In this document: one piece after another, positions 1 through 5,620 of the stretch | How the letters are laid out: the number at the start of each line of letters is the position of its first letter | How positions within the stretch are numbered: the first letter of the stretch is position 1 | Assembly: GCA_900290385.1 (NCBI GenBank) | Contig: OMSV01000072.1 | Coordinates: 201-6,633, forward strand | Direction: 5' to 3' | Length of the DNA: 6,433 bases | From: Syntrophobacter sp. SbD2 | GTDB taxonomy: Bacteria; Desulfobacterota; Syntrophobacteria; Syntrophobacterales; Syntrophobacteraceae | Translations under genes and position numbers: made by a program | The notes under the pieces: model-generated | What the model was told of the DNA's origin: nothing | The model's database searches: none | The model's input: the letters and a program-made list of their open reading frames with translations, nothing else

Positions 1-69
1 GCTTGTCCGTAAATAAAACCTTTGCGCTCGCATCCGGGATTTGCGCCTTGCTCGAAGACCGGCGATCTC

Positions 70-116
70 AGCTACAATACGGCTATACTGTAGCTTTAAT
101 CGCGTTGTGATGTCAA
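70..116 (-). promoter_or_regulatory. Possible sigma70-like promoter with overlapping partial palindrome
   Basis: Read on the minus strand there is a perfect -35 box TTGACA (116-111), an 18-base spacer and a -10-like TACAGT (92-87, 4 of 6 consensus bases). The -10 box lies in a near-palindrome at 70-95 whose arms AGCTACA and TGTAGCT are exact and whose whole 26 bases match their reverse complement at 20 positions. A repressor-type operator overlapping a promoter would look like this. It would drive transcription leftwards out of the window, where an ATG at 33 opens a short frame to the edge. No downstream gene can be verified, so this is a candidate only. Confidence 0.3.
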
Positions 117-269
117 TACTGATTTGACCTGTTACGAAAAGTTCATCGCGGGCATGGCCCACCCCGGATCCGGTCCAGGGGAAGAACGGGACCTCCCCTC
201 ATAGACTGGTCGCAGACAGGCCATGGAGGGAGTGCAGAAAAAAAGCTTTGTTGGAATTGAGCAGTTCCG

Positions 270-309
270 AATTGAGGGCTTGAGGAATGAATTCCTCAAG
301 CCCTCAATT
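270..309. repeat. Perfect 18-bp inverted repeat (hairpin)
   Basis: Bases 270-287 pair without mismatch with 292-309, leaving a 4-base loop TGAA; a G-T wobble at 269/310 could extend the stem. On the plus strand the stem runs into four T residues (308-311), so it could be a weak terminator for plus-strand transcripts. On the minus strand, which the kinase gene uses, no T run follows. The 8-mer GAATTGAG occurs at 254-261 and again at the foot of the stem (269-276), so the element looks duplicated or mobile rather than a plain terminator. It may be a REP/MITE-like palindromic unit, but I see no transposase or second full copy in the window. Confidence 0.65.
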
Positions 310-535
310 TTGAAGACAGGATTTGCAGAATTAACGGAAATGGCTATTTCCAAGCCTGAGCCACCTATGACACATTCCATGTGGAGCACCTACACTCAAC
401 AGATGAACCGCACATTTTGAGAATGGCAAAGGTTAACACGGAGGAGAGATGTCTGAAATCGTCAGGTTGCAGCCCTCACCATGCGATACAGGACAGATAT
501 CACCAGTCTCAGTTAATACTTTTGTGAAGTGCCGG

Positions 536-2800
536 TCATGCAGGACGGTCAAGTTCCTTTCTGACACCCAGTCCAAGTTCTGCCAATACATAGGGTTTTT
601 TCACGTAGGCCCCCGCTCCCAATGCCCGAGCTCTACTCACCCGTTTCGTTTCAGAAAAACCACTGACAATGATCGCCCTCTGATGTGTATGGATTTCAAG
701 TATTTTGGCATAAGTGTCGAGACCATCCATGCCGGGGCCCATGATCATATCTAGAACGACCAAATCAACCGCGTTTTGCTTGAGATACTCCACCGCTTCT
801 TTGCCACTGGAAACACTGAAAACGTTGTAATTCAGATTAATGAGCATCGTGGCGGCAAGTTCCCGCTGCTCTTTAACGTCATCCACGATCAGGATGGATT
901 CACCGTTGCCCATGTATTCAGCGGCGGATATGGAAACCTGCTCCAGGGATATTTCTTCTCTTGTCACTGGAAAATAAAGGGTGAAAATGGTTCCTTTGCC
1001 TTCTCCACTTTCCACATTGATATATCCCAGATGATCCTTGACCGTACCCCAAACCACAGCCAATCCCAGACCTGTCCCGCTGCGCCCCATGACTTTTTTC
1101 GTATAGAAAGGTTCGAATATGCGCTTCATATCTCTGGCTGGTATCCCTTGACCAGTGTCCGATACTGATAGAACGACATAATCCCCCTCCCGTACCTCAT
1201 CGTATCCGGAAACGGGTTTATCCAGATACCGGTTCAAGGTCTTGATGGTGATTACACCGCCCTCAGGCATGGCTTCAGCGGCATTTGACACCAGATTTAT
1301 CAGTGATTTGGTGAGATGCACTGAGGAGCCCGATATGTTAAGAAGGTTCGCCTTCAAATCTGTCTTGATCCGGATGTTGGGATGATAGGAAGAGATCCCG
1401 GCGAATTCGGGGGAGTTCCGGCATTCGAGGACGATGTTATTAAAGTTCACCACCTTTCTGTTGGAGACCCCCCTCCTCGCCAGAGTCAGAAGATCCTGGA
1501 CAATGGCGGCTGCCCTCAGTCCACCCTTCATAATCGCCTCGGCTCTTGATTTTACCGAACTTGGCTCACCCAAATCATACAGAAGCAATTCAGAATAGCC
1601 CACGACAACACCTAGAACATTGTTGAGATCATGGGCCACTCCACCAGCCAAAGTGCCCAGGGCCTCCATCTTCTCCGCACGCTGCAAACGATCTTCAAGC
1701 CTCCTTCGTTCCTCCTCAGCCCGCTTGCGCTCAGTTATGTCACGGGTTATCGACAGCAGGACGTCGTCGTCGTTTATGCGCAAGACTCGCGCCGACATAA
1801 GTCCCGTCTTTATTCGGCCGTCCTTTGCACGAAACTCGGCTTCGAGGTTGTCCACAAACCCGGCGCTATGAATTCCGGCAACCAGCCGTTCCCTGTCCGC
1901 GGGATCATTCCAGATATTAAGTTCAACGGACGTTTTTCCGATCACATCGTCAGGCGTGTAGCCCATGATCTCGGTGAAGCCCTCATTTATATCGATATAC
2001 ATTCCATCGGAAAGCCGGCTGAGAGTAATCGAATCAGGACTGGTTCGGAAGGCCAAACGAAACTTTTCCTCGCTTTCCCTGAGGGTTTCCTGGGTCAGCC
2101 TGCGCTCTGCGATTTCCTGCCTGAGGCTACCGTTCGCCTCCTGCACTTCCTGAAGCAGCTTCAGGTTTTCAAACCTCAACGAAACGCCGGAGACTATAAA
2201 CCTGCTATTTTTGATCGAAGCCCTGAATAGAGCAGAGAAATAAATGAGAATCAAAAGCCCAAGGGAGTACCCGAATTCCCCTCCCTCCCAGGCGCAACGC
2301 ACCGCGTAGGGAATCATGGCAGGCCCCATCCAGGCGACCGGGCCGAAACTGAAGGAAGAATGGATTACGGTGACGGCGGCTGCAACGCCCGCTATCACGA
2401 GGACTAAAAAAGATGTAAGCTCCGGATGGCCGGCCGGGAAAATGATGAAAGCCGACAGCCCCCATACAGACCCGGAAAACAGTCCCAGGATCAGATAAAT
2501 TATTTTCCAGTTTTTCCCGATAGAGGGGGCTTCGGCTATTTTGTAAAACCTATGGCTGAAAGCCGTTTCCGCAATTATAACGGACAGAACCATGGATACC
2601 CAGACAAGAAGGTTCAAATGGGGCACGACGTTTCGAAGCACACAGGCGACAATCAGGGCCGCTACAAAGGCGGCCCGTGACGCGGGAAGCTGCTGCATCG
2701 CAAGACGAACCTGCTCTCTCATAATTTTGCCTGAGAAATCTCTGTCCATTTTGGGCACCCCAATTTCAGGGGCGTTTCGGTTCCGACCTCCCGGACGCAT
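536..2800 (-). CDS. Membrane-bound PAS hybrid sensor histidine kinase with C-terminal receiver domain
   Basis: Autophosphorylating sensor kinase of 754 residues from the chosen start; the signal is unknown. Roughly six hydrophobic segments span residues 43-193 and form a membrane sensor. A coiled coil (about 209-245) leads to a PAS domain (244-355, ending DITERKRAEEE), then a HisKA domain with the phosphoacceptor His390 in GVAHDLNN. The HATPase domain shows the N box (NLVSNAAEAM, Asn506), G1 DTGQGI (Asp548), F box FEPFYTKK and G2 GTGLGLA. The receiver has the acidic pair Asp640-Asp641, phospho-acceptor Asp684 (VVLDM), Ser713 and Lys735 before Pro. All key residues are present, so it should be active. 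The frame is open to an ATG at 2917. I chose the ATG at 2800 because GGAGAG lies just upstream and the longer N-terminus would translate a direct repeat. Starts at 2872 (GAGGT upstream) and 2749 remain possible. No partner regulator is visible in the window. Confidence 0.93.
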   Translation of the reverse strand: MRPGGRNRNAPEIGVPKMDRDFSGKIMREQVRLAMQQLPASRAAFVAALIVACVLRNVVPHLNLLVWVSMVLSVIIAETAFSHRFYKIAEAPSIGKNWKIIYLILGLFSGSVWGLSAFIIFPAGHPELTSFLVLVIAGVAAAVTVIHSSFSFGPVAWMGPAMIPYAVRCAWEGGEFGYSLGLLILIYFSALFRASIKNSRFIVSGVSLRFENLKLLQEVQEANGSLRQEIAERRLTQETLRESEEKFRLAFRTSPDSITLSRLSDGMYIDINEGFTEIMGYTPDDVIGKTSVELNIWNDPADRERLVAGIHSAGFVDNLEAEFRAKDGRIKTGLMSARVLRINDDDVLLSITRDITERKRAEEERRRLEDRLQRAEKMEALGTLAGGVAHDLNNVLGVVVGYSELLLYDLGEPSSVKSRAEAIMKGGLRAAAIVQDLLTLARRGVSNRKVVNFNNIVLECRNSPEFAGISSYHPNIRIKTDLKANLLNISGSSVHLTKSLINLVSNAAEAMPEGGVITIKTLNRYLDKPVSGYDEVREGDYVVLSVSDTGQGIPARDMKRIFEPFYTKKVMGRSGTGLGLAVVWGTVKDHLGYINVESGEGKGTIFTLYFPVTREEISLEQVSISAAEYMGNGESILIVDDVKEQRELAATMLINLNYNVFSVSSGKEAVEYLKQNAVDLVVLDMIMGPGMDGLDTYAKILEIHTHQRAIIVSGFSETKRVSRARALGAGAYVKKPYVLAELGLGVRKELDRPA

Positions 2801-2835
2801 TTTCTCTCCAAATGTGTCTGTACCGCCGTTTATCT

Positions 2836-2864
2836 GGTCAATTTGGGGTGGTTCAATTTGGGGT
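2836..2864. repeat. Two tandem copies of a GGTCAATTTGGGGT-type unit
   Basis: GGTCAATTTGGGGT (2836-2849) is followed directly by GGTTCAATTTGGGGT (2850-2864) and then CGGACC; a looser relative starts at 2760 (CAATTTCAGGGGCG). The units lie just upstream of the preferred kinase start and inside the longest possible kinase frame. From memory, TGGGGTCRGACC-like motifs are common in the flanks of REP-associated tyrosine transposases, which would make this a relic of such an element. That link is an inference, because no transposase is present here. The repeat argues that the codons upstream of 2800 are not conserved protein sequence. Confidence 0.5.
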
Positions 2865-3049
2865 CGGACCATGTTAATACCTCGCTGGCCAAAGGTAGAG
2901 TGGTCAGAATCGGCCATTTTACAGTCTCAAATTGCTGTTTTTGGCCAGGCAATGCCCCCTTTAATGACGCCCATCAGGTTCACCCGCTTCTTAGCGGCGC
3001 TCATGCGTCGAGATGCTCCTCATGACTCGAACTCGCTCCCGGGCACACC

Positions 3050-3240
3050 TTACTGGCGGATAATCGACTTGAGTGTACCGAAGCGGAGTTCGTCATGGTT
3101 TGGAACCGGTACGGTAATCGTTGTGTCTGAAAGCCGCTTTTGCATCACGATATGGCTGCCTCGCTGATGTATTTCCAAAAACCCGTGGCGTGCGAGGATT
3201 CTGCAGACCTGCTTCCCGGAGAGATACGGAGCTTACCCAA
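3050..3240 (-). pseudogene. Decayed HicA-type toxin (frameshift plus early stop)
   Basis: HicA toxins are small mRNA-cleaving proteins with a dsRNA-binding-like fold and a catalytic histidine. After hicB, a GGAGG precedes TTG at 3240, which reads M-G-K-L and then loses frame near 3230. One base appears to be missing, and the shifted frame continues PYLSGKQVCRILARHGF. The body has QRGSH (catalytic His), VPVPNHDELRFGTLKSIIRQ and then TAA at 3052-3050. Beyond that stop the same frame reads GVPGSEFES up to TGA at 3022-3020, which fits the family's C-terminal tail, so homology extends to about 3020. After the shift the frame has no ATG, GTG or TTG before the Leu of ARHGF, so no full product can be made. 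It sits 13 bases after the hicB stop, the usual hicBA order. A relic with two separate lesions is the best reading; a base-call error could explain the missing base but hardly both. Confidence 0.85.
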
Positions 3241-3253
3241 CGGATACCTCCAG

Positions 3254-3454
3254 TTAGGTCACGTACACTTCCTCATGCAAGCGTGTCTGAATTTCATTCG
3301 GAGAGGCAGCTTCGAAAAACAGTTCAACTGCTTCCGGAAGATTGTTTCGAGCCTCCTCGATCGTATCGCCTTGACTGGCAATATCCAGCTCAGTGCAGAG
3401 CGACACATACCCGTCTCCCTCACGCTCGATAATAGCTGTAAGTTGCTTCTTCAC
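3254..3454 (-). CDS. hicB: HicB-like antitoxin, C-terminally truncated
   Basis: Short HicB-type (UPF0150) protein of 66 residues, which in intact modules binds and neutralises HicA. Recognisable parts are the N-terminal strand KKQLTAIIEREGDGYVSLC, the ELDIASQGDTIEEARNNL turn and helix, EAVELFFE, and the tail HEEVYVT. No DNA-binding domain is present, as expected for this short class. I chose the GTG at 3454 because GGGGGAGG lies five to six bases upstream and the family begins at this point; an in-frame ATG at 3508 has no ribosome binding site. The TAA at 3256-3254 is followed in frame by LEVSVG and a second TAA. That hexapeptide matches the usual end of the family, so the gene has lost its last six residues. 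The core may still fold, but its toxin partner is dead. Confidence 0.82.
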   Translation of the reverse strand: MKKQLTAIIEREGDGYVSLCTELDIASQGDTIEEARNNLPEAVELFFEAASPNEIQTRLHEEVYVT

Positions 3455-3782
3455 AAGTGCCTCCCCCCATTCTTGGTACAAAGGATCAACTAACCCTAAC
3501 AGTCCCATAACATACTACCCGACATCGGCACGGAATCATAGTGGGGGATTACGACTGGAAACTCTTTATCTCTTGCCAAAATGCAGACTCTTCAAATCAC
3601 CCAAAAGTTCGCATTATGATTCTGAAACTTTGACTATTTAAGCGGCCCGTTTCTCAAGGACAGACATTGAAACTGACCCGCACATGGGATTTTACACGAT
3701 GCAGAGGATGCAAATTTGGCTGAATGCGTTTGCAGGCATTCGGCGAACGAAGTTTCAAATCTATGTGAACTTATGGGCAACA
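3455..3782. other. Gene-free stretch between the two toxin-antitoxin relics
   Basis: About 330 bases with no supported gene on either strand. The HicB ribosome binding site (GGGGGAGG on the minus strand) lies at its left end. A -10-like TATGAT on the minus strand (3540-3535) has only a poor -35 match with a 15-base gap, so I do not call a promoter. A small inverted repeat, GAATGC (3722-3727) with GCATTC (3736-3741), lies just past the end of the YoeB frame. It could form a short hairpin in that transcript but has no T run after it. Confidence 0.5.
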
Positions 3783-4052
3783 CTAATAGTGGTATCTGCA
3801 GGCGAGGATACGGACCTTTTCATCTTTGACTTCATAGACAAGATGGTGTTCGGAATCGATTCGCCGGGACCAGCAGCCGGCGAGTTCATGTTTTAAAGGC
3901 TCGGCTTTGCCGGTCCCAAAGAAAGGGTCCCGCTGAATTTCCCTGATAAGCTTAACGATTCGAAGGGCCTTTTTGCGATTCTTTTCAATCCATCAGGCGA
4001 GGTCTTCAAACGCATCGGGGTCAAATTCCAAGCTCTTTGCAAACTTTGTCAA
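3783..4052 (-). pseudogene. yoeB: Txe/YoeB-type toxin broken by one TGA codon
   Basis: YoeB toxins are ribosome-dependent mRNA interferases. The minus frame reads LEFDPDAFEDLA, TGA (3995-3993), [69 protein letters not shown] and TAG. The four residues known to form the YoeB active site all have counterparts: Glu in KAEPLK, Arg in SRRI, and the terminal His-Tyr. Full length would be about 82 residues from TTG 4031 or 89 from TTG 4052 (which has GAGG upstream), against 84 for E. coli YoeB. The stop falls where many family members have the first Trp of a WW pair, so one TGG-to-TGA change is enough to explain it. No start codon follows the stop soon enough to rescue the protein. It overlaps the end of the antitoxin gene, the usual arrangement. 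Confidence 0.87.
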
Positions 4053-4224
4053 AAGGGATACCCTCTTTTCGGTTTTTGGCCTCGATCAGCCGTTTCTTCA
4101 TCGTCTCGCTTTTGAGCAGCCAGGCGGTCTCCTTTTCAGACTGGATTTCCCGCCATAAATCGATAGGGACGATAACTCCGGTGACGTTGTTGTTTTCATC
4201 TGAAATATATTGAATCTGACCCAT
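4021..4224 (-). CDS. Phd/YefM-type antitoxin
   Basis: Intact 67-residue antitoxin. The N-terminal half (QIQYISDENNNVTGVIVPID, then LWREI) fits the strand-strand-helix DNA-binding part of the Phd/YefM class found beside Txe/YoeB toxins. The C-terminal half (ETMKKRLIEAKNRKEGIPF, ending KELGI) is the charged, probably flexible toxin-binding tail. The ATG at 4224 has an excellent AAAGGAGG seven bases upstream, so the start is secure. A good promoter lies about 110 bases upstream. In intact modules the protein blocks YoeB and represses its own operon; here the toxin frame that follows has a nonsense codon, so it is probably an orphan antitoxin. It could still repress its promoter or neutralise a related toxin elsewhere in the genome, but that is an inference. 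Confidence 0.88.
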   Translation of the reverse strand: MGQIQYISDENNNVTGVIVPIDLWREIQSEKETAWLLKSETMKKRLIEAKNRKEGIPFDKVCKELGI

Positions 4225-4335
4225 GCGGGGTCCTCCTTTACTGAATCAAGCAGTCAGTCCTGTGCGACGTAGGTGTTTATGGCCCCGGCGTCTCTAAAAA
4301 ATATCAAAAATCGAGTTATTTCCTCATACTGCCTC

Positions 4336-4364
4336 ATTATTGGACATTAAAAGGTAATAGTCAA
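4336..4364 (-). promoter_or_regulatory. Sigma70-like promoter of the antitoxin-toxin pair
   Basis: On the minus strand, TTGACT (4364-4359, 5 of 6) is separated by exactly 17 bases from AATAAT (4341-4336, 5 of 6). It lies in the short gap just after the exonuclease stop codon and points at the antitoxin gene. A start near 4329 would give a leader of about 105 bases before the ATG at 4224. Autoregulation by the antitoxin is usual in this family, but I cannot point to a specific operator. Confidence 0.6.
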
Positions 4365-4378
4365 GCTGGACCATCCGT

Positions 4379-4972
4379 CTACCACATAGGGCGCCGGCAG
4401 CTTTTCACGGCCTGTTTCAATGTCCACAGGGAGTCTATGCCGAAATCCGCCATTCTTCTCATCTGCATCTGGAAGATCTGCGCCACGCAGAAAGCATCGG
4501 CCATTGCGTTGTGCCGGTAGGACTCTTTGAGGCCGTAGCCGCTCGTGATGCCGCTCAGTGAAAAATCTGCGACTTGGCTGCCGGACTCTTTCCCGAGCCA
4601 TTCTTCAATAAAGGCAATATCCAGGCACTCTTTTTTCAACTTGCTCCCGATTCGCTTGAAATGCTCTCTCAGGAATTCATGGTCGTACTCGATGGAATGT
4701 CCAACGATGATTCCGCCCAAGGCGTCTAAAATCCTGGGGGCAACTTCACCAAAGGAAGGTGCGCCGTCAAGATCATCCTCGCTTAGGCCGTGAAATTTCA
4801 TTGTTTCCAGCTTGTATTTTTTCGGCTTAACCAGGGTGTAGTACCCCTCATGCACGGCTATTCTGGACCCGAGCATGGGAATGCCGGCAAATGCTATGAT
4901 TTCGTCCTGCTTCGGGTTTAGCCCCGTGGTTTCCAAATCAACGGCACAGAAACTGGCATGTGCGAGCAACAT
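4379..4972 (-). CDS. DnaQ-like (DEDDh) 3'-5' exonuclease
   Basis: Complete 197-residue exonuclease of the DNA polymerase III epsilon/RNase T superfamily, which removes nucleotides from DNA or RNA 3' ends using two metal ions. Exo I is CAVDLETTGL with Asp12 and Glu14; Exo II is VGHSIEYDHEFL with Asp97; Exo III is RHNAMADAF with His154 and Asp159. All four acidic residues and the DEDDh histidine are therefore present. The protein is a single domain with no polymerase-binding extension that I recognise, so it is more likely a stand-alone nuclease than the replicative proofreading subunit. The ATG at 4972 has GGGGGT upstream and an in-frame TGA seven codons before it, which fixes the start. The nucleotidyltransferase gene lies upstream on the same strand. 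Genes of these two families are often neighbours in related bacteria, from general knowledge. Confidence 0.92.
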   Translation of the reverse strand: MLLAHASFCAVDLETTGLNPKQDEIIAFAGIPMLGSRIAVHEGYYTLVKPKKYKLETMKFHGLSEDDLDGAPSFGEVAPRILDALGGIIVGHSIEYDHEFLREHFKRIGSKLKKECLDIAFIEEWLGKESGSQVADFSLSGITSGYGLKESYRHNAMADAFCVAQIFQMQMRRMADFGIDSLWTLKQAVKSCRRPMW

Positions 4973-5048
4973 TGGGTAAACCCCCGTTTTTCATCCAGTA
5001 CGCGTTCACCTAAGTTCGCTTATAAAATGCTACGCGCCACGAAGAACA

Positions 5049-5089
5049 CCCTTCGGAAGGCTCAGGACAAGCCTTTCGGCAGGTCTGCG
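5049..5089. repeat. Imperfect tandem CCTTCGG-type repeat
   Basis: Two related units follow each other: CCCTTCGGAAGGCTCAGG with ACAAG (from 5049) and CCTTTCGGCAGGTCTGCG (from 5072). Between and within them AAGGCT (5057-5062) can pair with AGCCTT (5070-5075) around a 7-base loop. CCTTCG-N-AGGCTCAGG units of this kind occur as dispersed intergenic repeats in many environmental bacterial genomes, by recollection. Here the patch lies in the gap between the GxxExxY cassette and the exonuclease. A further CACGAAGAACAC at 5038-5049 resembles the inverted-repeat arms next door. Confidence 0.5.
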
Positions 5090-5122
5090 CTACCTACGCA
5101 CTCCCCACTTGCAGAAGCAGAA

Positions 5123-5154
5123 CACGAAGAGCACAAAGGATACACGAAGAGCGC
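5123..5154 (+). repeat. Left arm of the inverted repeat around the GxxExxY gene
   Basis: CACGAAGAGCACAAAGGATA followed by CACGAAGAGCGC matches the reverse complement of 5554-5585 at 31 of 32 bases. It ends seven bases from the last stop of the GxxExxY frame. The arm itself contains two copies of ACACGAAGAGC about 20 bases apart. Past base 5154 similarity resumes (CGAAGAAA against CGAAGAGA) once a six-base insertion in the right arm is allowed for. Confidence 0.85.
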
Positions 5155-5161
5155 GAAGAAA

Positions 5162-5533
5162 TCACAGAACGAAGCGCTTGATCCCATCTTTTAGACGTTT
5201 GACATTAAAATTGATAAGCAGCCCCGTCCGTGCTCGCGTAAATTTCATGTAGGTGAGTAGTTGAGCTTAGTGGACGCTTTGGATCTGTTCCACACTTTTC
5301 AATTCCAGGATGAGGGCGTCCTCCACGAAGAAATCCACCCTGTAACCGCAGTCAAGGCGGACTTGTTTATACTCGACAGGCAAGGGACATTGAAGTTTGA
5401 AGGCGATCCCGTTCAGCCTCAGTTCGTGAGCCAGACATTGCTCGTAAGTTGATTCCAACAGCCCGGGACCTAAAGCGCGGTGAACCTCTATTGCACACCC
5501 AATCACACGATTCGAAAGCTCGTCAAATTCCAT
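5162..5533 (-). pseudogene. GxxExxY-family protein gene with one in-frame stop
   Basis: The protein starts MEFDELSNRVIGCAIEVHRA and shows the family signature in GLLESTYEQCL (G-x-x-E-x-x-Y). It continues through PVEYKQVRLDCGYRVDFFVE and LILELKSVEQIQSVH, whose Asp and E-x-K resemble a PD-(D/E)XK nuclease core. TAA then interrupts at 5269-5267. The same frame continues [20 protein letters not shown] and [14 protein letters not shown] to TGA at 5164-5162. Without the internal stop this gives about 123 residues, the normal family length, and the stop falls where Glu (GAA) is usual, so a single G-to-T change explains it. An 88-residue N-terminal product could still be made. The molecular function of the family is not established. 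The gene is bracketed by the inverted-repeat arms and lies between the nucleotidyltransferase and exonuclease genes. Confidence 0.88.
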
Positions 5534-5553
5534 CTTTTTCTCTCTTCGCCTCA

Positions 5554-5585
5554 GCGCTCTTCGTGTATCCTTCGTGCTCTTCGTG
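5554..5585 (-). repeat. Right arm of the inverted repeat around the GxxExxY gene
   Basis: This is the inverted partner of 5123-5154, differing at one base (CACG against CACA on the common strand). It lies 20 bases upstream of the GxxExxY ATG and 31 bases after the nucleotidyltransferase stop. The two arms would therefore be on the same transcript as the gene and could pair around it, or they could mark the ends of a mobile unit. I cannot identify a clear target-site duplication outside the arms. Confidence 0.85.
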
Positions 5586-5620
5586 ACAGGGCAAAATCTT
5601 GATCGCGGCTGCGCCTTGAA

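Larger units (their letters stand above)
1..535. other. Gene-poor left flank
   Basis: I find no convincing gene here. A plus frame is open from the edge to a TGA at 108-110 (about 35 codons) and could be the tail of a gene lying to the left, but I do not recognise it. A minus-strand ATG at 33 opens a frame of 11 codons running off the edge. Longer frames at 132-389 (minus) and 223-420 (plus) are read through a perfect hairpin and resemble no family I know. A plus-strand ATG at 449 has a good GGAGG just upstream, but its frame soon runs antisense to the kinase gene. The structural items are the hairpin at 270-309, a smaller hairpin at 336-351 (GGAAAT / ATTTCC with a 4-base loop) and the promoter-like site at 70-116. 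Confidence 0.5.

Noticed and set aside
132..420. Overlapping minus (132-389) and plus (223-420) frames as small genes
   Set aside because: Both read through the perfect hairpin, so their similar internal peptides come from the palindrome. Neither has a good ribosome binding site or family resemblance.
776..2680. Several plus-strand frames of 60-199 codons
   Set aside because: They are shadows of the kinase gene, whose domains run without interruption on the minus strand.
2927..3004. Minus-strand 25-codon frame starting MSAAKKRVNL
   Set aside because: It has no well-placed ribosome binding site and no recognisable family, and lies between the hicA relic and the kinase. It may be chance.
3684..3896. 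Plus-strand frame of 70 codons
   Set aside because: It largely lies antisense to the YoeB-type frame, which has clear family motifs, and its own product has no recognisable features.
5038..5154. CRISPR-like array from the repeated CACGAAGA units
   Set aside because: The units are short, unevenly spaced and lack spacers of constant length, and no cas gene is present.
4958..5194. Plus-strand frame of 78 codons
   Set aside because: It is translated from the inverted-repeat arm and the CCTTCGG repeat and overlaps the ends of two minus-strand genes.
3050..5533. Stop-codon reassignment or programmed readthrough explaining the interrupted frames
   Set aside because: The internal stops are of two kinds (three TAA, one TGA) and replace different residues. 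Normal genes in the window end in TGA (kinase, antitoxin, nucleotidyltransferase) and TAG (exonuclease). Independent mutations are simpler.
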